Assembly (NCBI GenBank): GCA_021740385.1
Contig: JAIOZY010000036.1
Span: 1-55,289 of the forward strand
Source of the DNA: Prolixibacteraceae bacterium
GTDB lineage: Bacteria > Bacteroidota > Bacteroidia > Bacteroidales > Prolixibacteraceae
DNA length: 55,289 nt
Direction of reading: 5' to 3'
Program-made: the position numbers and the translations under genes
Notes under the pieces: generated by a model
What the model saw: the letters and a program-made list of their open reading frames with translations, nothing else
What the model was told of the DNA's origin: nothing
The model's database searches: none
In this document: in pieces, positions 45,001-51,746 of the stretch
Layout of the letters: the number at the start of each line of letters is the position of its first letter
Position numbering within the stretch: position 1 is the first letter of the stretch

Positions 45001-45640
45001 TCTCGGGGTTCAGGGCGCTGTCGCGGAATTTCTGAAGCGTTTCCATATCAACCAGCGGTTTGATGTCTTCCATTTGGATGGCTTCAATTTTTTGCAATTC
45101 GTGCGATGTGCGGAAACCGTCGAAAAAGGCCAGGAACGGGATCCTCGATTTAATGGTTGCCAGGTGGGCTACACCGGCAAGGTCCATCTCTTCCTGTACC
45201 GACCCGGAAGCGATCATGGCAAAACCGGTTTGGCGTGCTGCGTAAATATCGCTGTGGTCGCCAAAAATTGAGAGGGCGTGTGCAGCAACGGCCCTTGCAC
45301 TCACGTGAAATACAACCGGTAACAGTTCGGCTGCAATTTTATACATGTTGGGGACCATCAGCAGCAAGCCCTGCGATGCGGTGTAGGTTGATGCCAAAGC
45401 CCCGCTCTGGGCTGCACCATGCACAGCGCCCGAGGCGCCTCCTTCACTCTGCATTTCGGCCAGTCGTACCGGACGGCCAAACATGTTCTTTTTTCCATTG
45501 GCTGCCCATTCGTCAACATTTTCTGCCATGTTCGACGATGGGGTGATGGGATATATACAGGCTACTTCGCTAAACATGTAGCTCATGTACGATGCTGCAT
45601 AGTTCCCGTCACAGGTTAAAAATTTCTTTTCTTTCGACAT
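42080..45640 (-). CDS. nifJ: Pyruvate:ferredoxin (flavodoxin) oxidoreductase
   Basis: PFOR oxidises pyruvate to acetyl-CoA and CO2 and reduces ferredoxin, a central reaction of anaerobes. This single-chain homodimeric type has 1186 residues. It shows the N-terminal domain with YPITPSSNMAE, two 4Fe-4S clusters (CIQCNQCAYVCP near 700 and CTGCGNCADVCP near 760), CAGCGETPY near 825 with the third-cluster Cys set, and the TPP site GDGWAYDIGYGG near 980 followed by NTGGQSSKSTP. All are intact. It is transcribed alone. A tandem heptamer array begins 36 bp upstream of the start codon, inside what should be its promoter region. Confidence 0.97.
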   Translation of the reverse strand: MSKEKKFLTCDGNYAASYMSYMFSEVACIYPITPSSNMAENVDEWAANGKKNMFGRPVRLAEMQSEGGASGAVHGAAQSGALASTYTASQGLLLMVPNMYKIAAELLPVVFHVSARAVAAHALSIFGDHSDIYAARQTGFAMIASGSVQEEMDLAGVAHLATIKSRIPFLAFFDGFRTSHELQKIEAIQMEDIKPLVDMETLQKFRDSALNPENPVTRGTAQNPDIFFQAKESANKYFDAVPAIVEEYMRGIEKITGRKYDLFDYYGAEDAENIVVAMGSVTETIKEVIDYLAAKGQKVGMIAVHLFRPFSIEHLMKALPATTKRIAVLDRAKEPGSVGEPLYLDVRNAIGEALENGKAPFKQWPVIVGGRYGLGSKDTAPWQMMAVFKNLEMNEPKNKFTVGIVDDVTFTSLPVLPNIKVSPADIVEAKFYGLGSDGTVGANKNSIKIIGDATDKYCQGYFEYDSKKSGGFTCSHLRFGDSPIRSTYLVTTADFVACHVPAYLNQYDVLAGLKEGGSFLFNTIWDVEETKKRLPAKMKKYLVEKNINFYVIKATELAEEIGLGHRTNTILQSAFFKITEVIPYDMAVEHMKKAIVKSYGKKGESIVNMNYAAVDAGGKNVIKVDVPEEWKNISIENEADDTGRPKFVKEVADVINAQNGNSLPVSAFVDIEDGSFPAGTTAYEKRGIAINVPEWQADNCIQCNQCAYVCPHAAIRPFLLTEEEAANAPEGTVVKDATPAKMFDGLKFRIQVSPLDCTGCGNCADVCPSKEKALIMKSLDSQMGEAERFKYMDEKVGYKETVVDKYKTVKNSQFAQPLFEFSGACAGCGETPYVKLITQLYGEQMLIANATGCSSIYGGSAPSTPYCKNKQSGQGPAWANSLFEDNAEYGFGMAEGISAQRDRIEMVMKEAMENGASDAEKEAYKAWIEGKDNSAASKEASAKVLEAIKGSKHEAAKVIEGLKQYLVKKSVWAFGGDGWAYDIGYGGLDHVIASGEDINILVLDTEVYSNTGGQSSKSTPVGAVAKFAAAGKRIRKKDLGAMAMTYGYVYVAQVAMGANQSQFLKALREAEEYPGPSLIIAYSPCINHGLRAGMGKSQQEEKEAVESGYWHLFRYNPALETQDKNPFTLDSKEPKWEEFQKFLNGEVRYTALKKSFPAEADELFKAAEENAKWRYESYKRMANQDW

Positions 45641-45675
45641 AATTGTTATTTATTTTAAGTTGTTCGTATTTTTTG

Positions 45676-45801
45676 CTGGTCGCTGGTCACTGGTCGCTGG
45701 TCACTGGTCACTGGTCGCTGGTCACTGGTCACTGGTCGCTGGTCACTGGTCGCTGGTCGCTGGTCACTGGTCGCTGGTCGCTGGTCACTGGTCACTGGTC
45801 A
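45676..45801. repeat. Tandem heptamer array, 18 copies of CTGGTCA/CTGGTCG
   Basis: Exactly 126 bp made of 18 seven-base units that differ only in the last base (A or G), starting 36 bp before the nifJ start and ending 10 bp from the four-helix-bundle gene's stop codon. A short degraded copy (CCAGTAACAAGTGCCAAGTG and so on) lies near 46255-46285. An open frame across the array is an artefact of periodicity. Confidence 0.93.
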
Positions 45802-45810
45802 TATAGTGTG

Positions 45811-46173
45811 TTAGAAATTGTTTTGGACTCCTGTTATGAACTTGTTGATTTTTTTTCCAAGTAATTCAATTTTCTTTTGTAATTTTTCGTAAAGGTTCTG
45901 ATCCACTATTGATCCCGTTTCCCACAAATTTTCGAGGTGATCCATTGTCTCATCGTTTGAAGCTAAAGCATAGACTAAAAATTTCACAAATTCATTTTTG
46001 TAAATTTTTCGGCCATATCCTTCAACTATTGTTGATTTTACACTTTTTGAAGAACGTCGAATTTGTGAACCTTCTTCAAACATCTCAAACTTCGGAAGGT
46101 GTAATGACATCTTGTGGATTTCGATCACAACTTCCCTTGACAATTGCCATATTTCTAATTTTTTATAAGACAT
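45811..46173 (-). CDS. Four-helix-bundle protein (23S rRNA intervening-sequence family)
   Basis: A small helical protein of 120 residues from the ATG at 46173 (MSYKKLEIWQLSREVVIEIH). It carries QIRRSSKSVKSTIVEGYGRK in the centre and FLVYALASNDETMDHLENLW after it, the standard pattern of the S23/four-helix-bundle family (Pfam 05635). These pentameric proteins were first found in 23S rRNA intervening sequences; many, like this one, stand alone and have no known job. It is the intact counterpart of the frameshifted gene at 19254-19600, though of a different subgroup. An upstream start at 46200 adds nine residues and is less likely. Confidence 0.88.
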   Translation of the reverse strand: MSYKKLEIWQLSREVVIEIHKMSLHLPKFEMFEEGSQIRRSSKSVKSTIVEGYGRKIYKNEFVKFLVYALASNDETMDHLENLWETGSIVDQNLYEKLQKKIELLGKKINKFITGVQNNF

Positions 46174-46282
46174 CTTTTGGGGTTTTAAATTAATATACAA
46201 TATTTTAAAGAACGTTATGTTTATAAATTATTTTCAAAATATTTTTTCTACTTACCAGTAACAAGTGCCAAGTGACCAGCGC

Positions 46283-47461
46283 CTAGTAGCCAAACCCAAA
46301 CAACCACAACGGTATTTTGCGGCCCGAACCTATTTCGATGCGGTCGGCTGCTGTATATCCATCGGGCGTTTCCGGTTCAATGTATTTTCCTCCCACGGTA
46401 AAATTATATTTTTCTTTTACATTAAAGTCGAATCCATCGACTGATTTTATGTGGTTGCTGTAGCCTGCCTGGTTATAAAAAAAGGTTTGCCTGCATGTGG
46501 CATTGTCGTTATTTTCAGGCGCAACGGAATTTAAAATGTTTGTATTCTGCAAATATATCCGGGCGGGTTTTTTCATCTGGTCTTCGTTGCCATTGGCATA
46601 CAAAAGGTTAATCAGCTTCGCGTTTTTAAGGTAACGGAGGTAGTTCATAACCGTGGCCCGCGATGTTTCAATTTCGTTGCTTAGTTTACTGATATTTGGG
46701 GTAAAAGGGACTTCTTTTGCTATGATGTACAAAAGTTTACGGAGTTTCGACAGGTATTTTAATTCAATCTGGTTCAGGTAGGTTACATCAATTTCGAGGG
46801 CCAGGTTTATGTGTTTCAGCAAATCGTCGGAATAGTAACTTTTACGATCGAGGAAATAGGGGTAGTAACCGTACAGGAGATAATCGTCGAAATAGGCCAG
46901 GGGTTTTACTTTTGCCGAGATTTCGGCTGCAATTTTTTCGTGGTTTTTTATTAGCTCACCAAAAGTGTAGGTTGGGAAGTTTTTACCGGTTTTATATTGC
47001 AAGAACTCCCTGAACGAGAGGCCGGGCAGATGGTAAATTTTTACAATTTTTTTCAACAGTTCGTTTCCTTCGGTTACACGCAAAACCGGCGATGCTGAAA
47101 AAACAATTTTTAATTCGGGAAGTGTGTGGTAGCAATTGTGTAATTCACTTGCCCAGCCCGGGTATTTGTGTATTTGGTCGAGCACCAGCAGTTTGCCCCC
47201 TTTTTTGTAAAATTCATCAGCAAAACCCGATATTTTCCGGTTGGTAAAATAAAAACTGTTGAGGTTGATGTAGAGGCTTTTTTTGGGGTCAATGGTTTTT
47301 TCGCGGATCAGGTCAATCAGAAATGAAGTTTTGCCTACACCACGAAATCCTTTGATGCATATCAACCGGTGGCTCCAGTCGATTTCATCAAGCAACTCGC
47401 GCCTTACAATGCTTTTCGAGTTGCGGATCATGTTGGTATGTGCTTCTTTGAAAAATTCCAT
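46283..47461 (-). CDS. AAA_14/DUF4143-type ATPase
   Basis: The 392-residue protein starts at ATG 47461. It has Walker A GFRGVGKT (38-45), a Walker B-like LLVLDQ (91-96), the family segment LPGLSFREFLQY, a winged-helix-like ISKLSNEIETSRATVMNYLRYL and a C-terminal DUF4143 part (RQTFFYNQAGYSNHI...FTVGGKYIE). The acidic residue after the Walker B Asp is Gln instead of Glu, which in many AAA proteins prevents ATP hydrolysis. The DUF4143 nuclease-like region looks complete. Such stand-alone ATPases are abundant in Bacteroidota, with unknown function. An upstream start at 47521 adds 20 residues without family similarity. Confidence 0.85.
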   Translation of the reverse strand: MEFFKEAHTNMIRNSKSIVRRELLDEIDWSHRLICIKGFRGVGKTSFLIDLIREKTIDPKKSLYINLNSFYFTNRKISGFADEFYKKGGKLLVLDQIHKYPGWASELHNCYHTLPELKIVFSASPVLRVTEGNELLKKIVKIYHLPGLSFREFLQYKTGKNFPTYTFGELIKNHEKIAAEISAKVKPLAYFDDYLLYGYYPYFLDRKSYYSDDLLKHINLALEIDVTYLNQIELKYLSKLRKLLYIIAKEVPFTPNISKLSNEIETSRATVMNYLRYLKNAKLINLLYANGNEDQMKKPARIYLQNTNILNSVAPENNDNATCRQTFFYNQAGYSNHIKSVDGFDFNVKEKYNFTVGGKYIEPETPDGYTAADRIEIGSGRKIPLWLFGFGY

Positions 47462-47713
47462 ATTTTGACAGAAAGACAAATGTAACAAAAAAAACGACTT
47501 TTTGTAATCTGTACATTGCAAAAATTATATTTTTTTGTAATTTGGAATTTATAAAAATAACCGACTTCGCCGGGTGTTTTTCAAAAATCGTAAATGAATA
47601 AAGAATTTGTCAATTGCTGCTTGTATGCTTTTAAAATGAAGCAAAATATTGCGAATAAATAACAATTGTTAAATTGGGTTTGATAAAATATTTTGAAATG
47701 ATATATTCGCAGC

Positions 47714-48895
47714 GTGAAAAACAAACCGCTTGTTCGTGTTGCTGCCGGCAATGGCCCGTTTGAAAATGCAAAAAAAGCATTGAGCGGGCTTTCTTTGTCG
47801 CATTTAAAAAATAAACGGGTGCTTATAAAACCCAATGTTGGCCGTATTGCGCCGCCTGAGCTGGGGTACAATACGCATCCGGAAGCTGTGGCTGCCATTA
47901 TTGAAGTGCTCAGGGAAGTGGGGGTGAAGGATGTTGCAATAGGCGAAAGTCCCATAGTAGGTGTCGATACTTTTAAGGCCTTTCAAAGGGCCGGTTTTAC
48001 CGAAATGGCTGCCCGTTACGGGGTCGAACTTATAGAATTCAATGCAAAACCCCCGGTAGTCAAAACGATTCATCATCCAAGAATTTTGACTGAAACAAAA
48101 ATATGTCAGCAGATTTACGAATATGATGTGCTGGTTTCGGTGCCGGTAACCAAAACACACATGCACACCGGTGTAACCCTCGGCCTAAAAAACATGAAGG
48201 GATGCCTTTACCGTCACGAGAAAGTACGGTATCACCAATTGGAATATATAAAGGATGTTTATCCCGAGAAAACCCTCGATTCGGCCATTTCGGATCTGGC
48301 AACGGTTTTAGTCCCCGATTTAACCGTTGTTGATGGTTACATTGGTATGGAAGGACTGGGGCCTTCGGGAGGCGAACCCAGGAAATCGGATTTTGCAGTA
48401 GCTTCGTTCAGCCCAATGGGTGCCGATGTGGTTGCATGCCGCTTAATGGGCATACCTGTTGACGATGTTGTGCACCTGAAACTGATCGCGAAACGCAATA
48501 AACTTTCGTGCAATGTGGACGATTACAATGTGGTTCCTGAAAATTACACCTCGTTTGAACAGCCGTATAAAAGGCCGCCCAGCGAAATATCGCTCGAGTT
48601 TCCCAACGTTGTGATACAGGATGCCGATTCGTGCAGCGCGTGTTTGTCAACCCTGATGATGTTCCTGAACCGTTTTGCCGAAGAGATGAGTGATTACAAG
48701 CTATCCGACGGCAAATTTCACATTGCCATAGGCAAGGGGGTCGATAAAGCCATGGACGGCACTGTTTTCGTGGGTAATTGTACGCGGCACATGAAAGATA
48801 AAGGCATTTTTGTAAAAGGTTGCCCACCGGTTGCTACCCGCATCTACGAGGCCATTGTGCACCAGGAACCCGATAAAAACGAACCGGAAGTTTAA
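47714..48895 (+). CDS. DUF362 domain protein
   Basis: The 393-residue protein begins at a GTG (47714). It has the DUF362 pattern: KNKRVLIKPNVGRIAPPE, IGESPIVGVDTFKAFQRAG, VSVPVTKTHMHTGVTLGLKN and VDGYIGMEGLGPSGGEP. The C-terminal part carries CSACLSTLMMFL and a CTRHMKDKG segment. No 4Fe-4S ferredoxin domain is attached, unlike many members. Function is unknown; the Cys pair and DUF362's frequent links to iron-sulphur proteins suggest a redox role (inference). It converges with the pyrophosphatase gene, 17 bp apart. Confidence 0.82.
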   Translation: MKNKPLVRVAAGNGPFENAKKALSGLSLSHLKNKRVLIKPNVGRIAPPELGYNTHPEAVAAIIEVLREVGVKDVAIGESPIVGVDTFKAFQRAGFTEMAARYGVELIEFNAKPPVVKTIHHPRILTETKICQQIYEYDVLVSVPVTKTHMHTGVTLGLKNMKGCLYRHEKVRYHQLEYIKDVYPEKTLDSAISDLATVLVPDLTVVDGYIGMEGLGPSGGEPRKSDFAVASFSPMGADVVACRLMGIPVDDVVHLKLIAKRNKLSCNVDDYNVVPENYTSFEQPYKRPPSEISLEFPNVVIQDADSCSACLSTLMMFLNRFAEEMSDYKLSDGKFHIAIGKGVDKAMDGTVFVGNCTRHMKDKGIFVKGCPPVATRIYEAIVHQEPDKNEPEV

Positions 48896-48912
48896 GTTTC
48901 AAAACAGCTTTT

Positions 48913-49593
48913 CTAATTTCCGGTCCTGTAAGCTTCAATGGCTGTATTTAAAATTCCTTCTGCTTCTTTTTTATCCCCAAAACCGTGGGTTTCCATTTTG
49001 CCGGGCCCTTTATAGCTTGAAAACCATTCTTCGAGTATTGCTGTTACCCCGGGAAAGGTTTCATTAAGTTCGTCGATGGTTTCAATGCCATCGAAAGGAG
49101 TGCCTTTCATAACTGCGACCAGCTTGTCGTCTTGTTCGCCGGTATCGGTAAGGTATAAAATTCCAATTAACTCACACTGAACGATACTTCCCCTTTCAAC
49201 GGCAGGACCCAATACGAGAACATCAAGTGGGTCGCCGTCGCCGCCGGCATTTTCGGGCAACAGGGTTTGAGGTATCATGCCGTAGTTGGCCGGGTAAGCC
49301 AAATATTCCACAACGCGCGGTACGCCATCTTTAAACTCCCATTCCATGCAACCGGTTTCCTTGTTTACTTCCCATTTGTCGTTTGTGCCGGCCGGTATTT
49401 CAATTACGGCGTTTATCAGGTTGTCCGAAGCAAATGGGACAAAATCGTTCAAAAAATGCTTTTCTTCGCATAGTTCATACGCCCCTGATTTGGTATCCTC
49501 ATTTTGTGTTTCGTGTGTTTTGTTGCACGAGCAAAAGGCAATAAGGATAATCAGGTACAGCATTGCACCCTTTTTATAAATAAAAGCCATCAT
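48913..49593 (-). CDS. Inorganic pyrophosphatase, family I, with lipoprotein signal
   Basis: It hydrolyses pyrophosphate to phosphate. The catalytic core has the family I signature DGDPLDVLVLG with its Asp cluster, MEWEFKDGVPRVVEYLAYPA and an FSSYKGPGKMETHGF C-terminal pattern. Unusually for a housekeeping enzyme, the N-terminus is a signal sequence (GAMLYLIILIAFCSC) with a Bacteroidota-style lipoprotein Cys and NKTHETQNEDTKSG as linker. The mature enzyme is therefore predicted in the periplasm or on a membrane, not the cytosol. A small lipoprotein gene lies 9 bp upstream on the same strand, so both are probably co-transcribed. Confidence 0.88.
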   Translation of the reverse strand: MMAFIYKKGAMLYLIILIAFCSCNKTHETQNEDTKSGAYELCEEKHFLNDFVPFASDNLINAVIEIPAGTNDKWEVNKETGCMEWEFKDGVPRVVEYLAYPANYGMIPQTLLPENAGGDGDPLDVLVLGPAVERGSIVQCELIGILYLTDTGEQDDKLVAVMKGTPFDGIETIDELNETFPGVTAILEEWFSSYKGPGKMETHGFGDKKEAEGILNTAIEAYRTGN

Positions 49594-49602
49594 GTGAAAA
49601 AA

Positions 49603-49917
49603 TTAATCGGTGGTTTTGCATTTTTTTGCACCATGTCCGCCAAGGAATCCCCATCCGCCGCTGCCAATAAGGAAGCCCAGTGCATACCAGGCGCCGTTGT
49701 TGTTTTGGGCATACATGGTAACATCGTCTCGGAAAAGCGAAATGATGAAATCAACCGGGGCAATGATGCCGTGGAGGAGACCTCCCCAAAACCCGTAGGT
49801 GTGGCCGGTAAGGCATGCATCAACAACTTCCCTTTTTGCACATCCCGATAAAAGTACCAATACGGCAAAAGCTAAAACCGTAATAATGAAAGTTTTGTTT
49901 TTCGTAAGTGTTTTCAT
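49603..49917 (-). CDS. Small lipoprotein of unknown function
   Basis: The 104-residue protein has a signal sequence with lipobox VLLSGC at about residues 21-26. It then has CLTGHTYGFWGGLLHGIIAP, and a glycine-rich hydrophobic end (ALGFLIGSGGWGFLGGHGAK). Not recognised beyond this. The gene precedes the lipoprotein pyrophosphatase by 9 bp and may share its transcript. A linked function in envelope phosphate handling is only a guess from position. Confidence 0.7.
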   Translation of the reverse strand: MKTLTKNKTFIITVLAFAVLVLLSGCAKREVVDACLTGHTYGFWGGLLHGIIAPVDFIISLFRDDVTMYAQNNNGAWYALGFLIGSGGWGFLGGHGAKKCKTTD

Positions 49918-50064
49918 TTTGTAAGCATTTAAGTTTATACAAATTTTTATATTCGTTCAATGGAAAGAAAGATTATGGAATTGAAATTCTTCACTACATC
50001 ATGATATGTATTTTGTAAACGTGATTAATTACAGTTTAAGGTTAAAATGATGTTTTTCTTCAAG

Positions 50065-50265
50065 TTATTCATCCATATCTTTTAAAACTTGTTCAACTTC
50101 TTCGCGGGTTTTGTAAAGTTTGTCTTTGCAAAATTTGAGCAATTGTGAAACTTTTTTAACCTTCTCGGCAAGCTCGTCAACATCGGGTTCATCGTTTTCA
50201 ATGCTGCTGAGAATGTCTTCAACTTCCTGCATTGCTTCGCGGTAGGTTTGCTTTTTTTGTGCCAT
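50065..50265 (-). CDS. xseB: Exodeoxyribonuclease VII small subunit
   Basis: The 66-residue helical protein has the XseB pattern: TYREAMQEVEDILSSIENDE, DVDELAEKVKKVSQLL and CKDKLYKTREEVEQVL. Several copies coat the XseA large subunit in exonuclease VII, which degrades single-stranded DNA from both ends. It follows xseA on the same strand by 32 bp. Confidence 0.92.
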   Translation of the reverse strand: MAQKKQTYREAMQEVEDILSSIENDEPDVDELAEKVKKVSQLLKFCKDKLYKTREEVEQVLKDMDE

Positions 50266-50297
50266 GGTGTTTGTTTAATTTATGCTTTAATGAATAT

Positions 50298-51743
50298 TTA
50301 TTTTTGCTTCTTTTTTTCTACAACGGTATCAATTTTCCCATTGTAGAGAATATGTTCAAGGCGGTCGCCATGTTTTACGCTGCGGGAATTTTTTACTGCT
50401 TTCCCGTTTTTAAGTGTTATGCTGAAACCCCGTTTTAAAATATTTTCAGGGTTAACAAGGTTTGTTGTTTTTTCGAACAGGTTAACCTGACTTTGTTTTT
50501 TTTCAAGAATCCGTTCTGAAAGATATTTTAACCGGTGCAGTTTATCGAAAATTATTTTTTCTTCTTTCAGGTACAACAATTTTGTGTTATGATTCGAGGA
50601 TACAGAAAGGGATTCGATGCGGTTTCTTTGTTGTTGAAAAGCAGTTTGGCATGCGGCTGCAACTTTATCGCTTAGTTTTATCTGCCTGAAATTTTCCAGT
50701 TCAAGGGTGTCTTCAATCACGGGTTTTACCTCTTTCGTTTTGTGCCGGAGTTTTAACGATGCATTTTCAATGCTGTTTTTTACCAGGGGCCTCAGCAGCC
50801 GTATTGAAGCATTGATGAGCTGGTTTTCGTTGTGGAGTATGTTTGTAACCCTGTTAATGAAAATTTCTTTGGCATGTTCAATGATTTCAGCGGCTTCGTC
50901 GAATTTTTGAATAAGATATTGAGCAACTGCGGTAGGGGTTTTCAATTTTGTGTGGGCTACAATGTCGGTTACCGTTTCATCTTTTTCGTGGCCTATTCCG
51001 GTAAGCACGGGCAACGGGAATTGCGCTACATGCATGGCCAGTTCATAATCGTCGAAACAGCCGAGGTCGATTTGCGAGCCACCGCCCCTGATTATCACGA
51101 GTACATCGAACCGGTCAGCCATTTCAAACACTTCATCAAGCGCCATGATGATTGACCTGGGGGCATCGGCACCCTGCATGGTTGCCTGGAACAGTTTCGT
51201 GTAAAACGAATAACCCGATGCGTTGTTTTCGAGTTGGTTCATGAAATCTTCATACCCGGCAGCAGTAGGAGACGATATAATGGCTATTCGGGAAGGTATA
51301 TCGGGCAGGGGTATTTCACGGTTCATGTCGATAATGCCTTCTTCCGTGAGGCGGGCAATAACCTCGTTACGTTTACGGGCCAGGTCTCCAAGTGTGTACG
51401 CAGGGTCAATGTCTTTTATATTGAGGCTGAGGCCGTATACTTCATGAAATTCAACAGTGACGGCAACAAGCACTTTGAGGCCGTTTGTCAGGGGCTGGCC
51501 GGTTGTGGTTTCGAAATAGGGTTGTATGAACCTGAATTGCCACATCCAGATAGTAGCCCGGGCCCGTGCTAAAATGGCATCGGTTTCTGAATTTTTCTCA
51601 ACAAGCTCAAGGTAACAGTGACCGGTACGGTTAATTTTCATTTCGGCAATTTCGGCTACAACCCAGAGTTGTTCCGGGAAAGCGGTTTCGAGCGAATCTT
51701 TAATGAGGAGGTTTAATTCCGATAATGTTAGCTGTCCTTCCAC
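50298..51743 (-). CDS. xseA: Exodeoxyribonuclease VII large subunit
   Basis: The 481-residue protein has an N-terminal OB-fold (WVVAEIAEMKINRTGHCYLE), the catalytic core with IAIISSPTAAGYEDF, RGGGSQIDLGCFDDYELA and GIGHEKDETVTDIVAHTKLK, then long coiled coils for XseB binding. All family hallmarks are intact. It starts 3 bp after the subtilase stop and is followed by xseB, forming a small operon on the minus strand. Confidence 0.94.
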   Translation of the reverse strand: MEGQLTLSELNLLIKDSLETAFPEQLWVVAEIAEMKINRTGHCYLELVEKNSETDAILARARATIWMWQFRFIQPYFETTTGQPLTNGLKVLVAVTVEFHEVYGLSLNIKDIDPAYTLGDLARKRNEVIARLTEEGIIDMNREIPLPDIPSRIAIISSPTAAGYEDFMNQLENNASGYSFYTKLFQATMQGADAPRSIIMALDEVFEMADRFDVLVIIRGGGSQIDLGCFDDYELAMHVAQFPLPVLTGIGHEKDETVTDIVAHTKLKTPTAVAQYLIQKFDEAAEIIEHAKEIFINRVTNILHNENQLINASIRLLRPLVKNSIENASLKLRHKTKEVKPVIEDTLELENFRQIKLSDKVAAACQTAFQQQRNRIESLSVSSNHNTKLLYLKEEKIIFDKLHRLKYLSERILEKKQSQVNLFEKTTNLVNPENILKRGFSITLKNGKAVKNSRSVKHGDRLEHILYNGKIDTVVEKKKQK

Positions 51744-51746
51744 AAA

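Noticed and set aside
44726-45271. 181-codon plus-strand frame inside nifJ
   Set aside because: Antisense shadow of a highly conserved PFOR region.
45643-45864. Open frame with WSLVTGH repeats over the heptamer array
   Set aside because: Periodicity artefact of the 7-base unit (21 bases, seven residues); no independent coding evidence.
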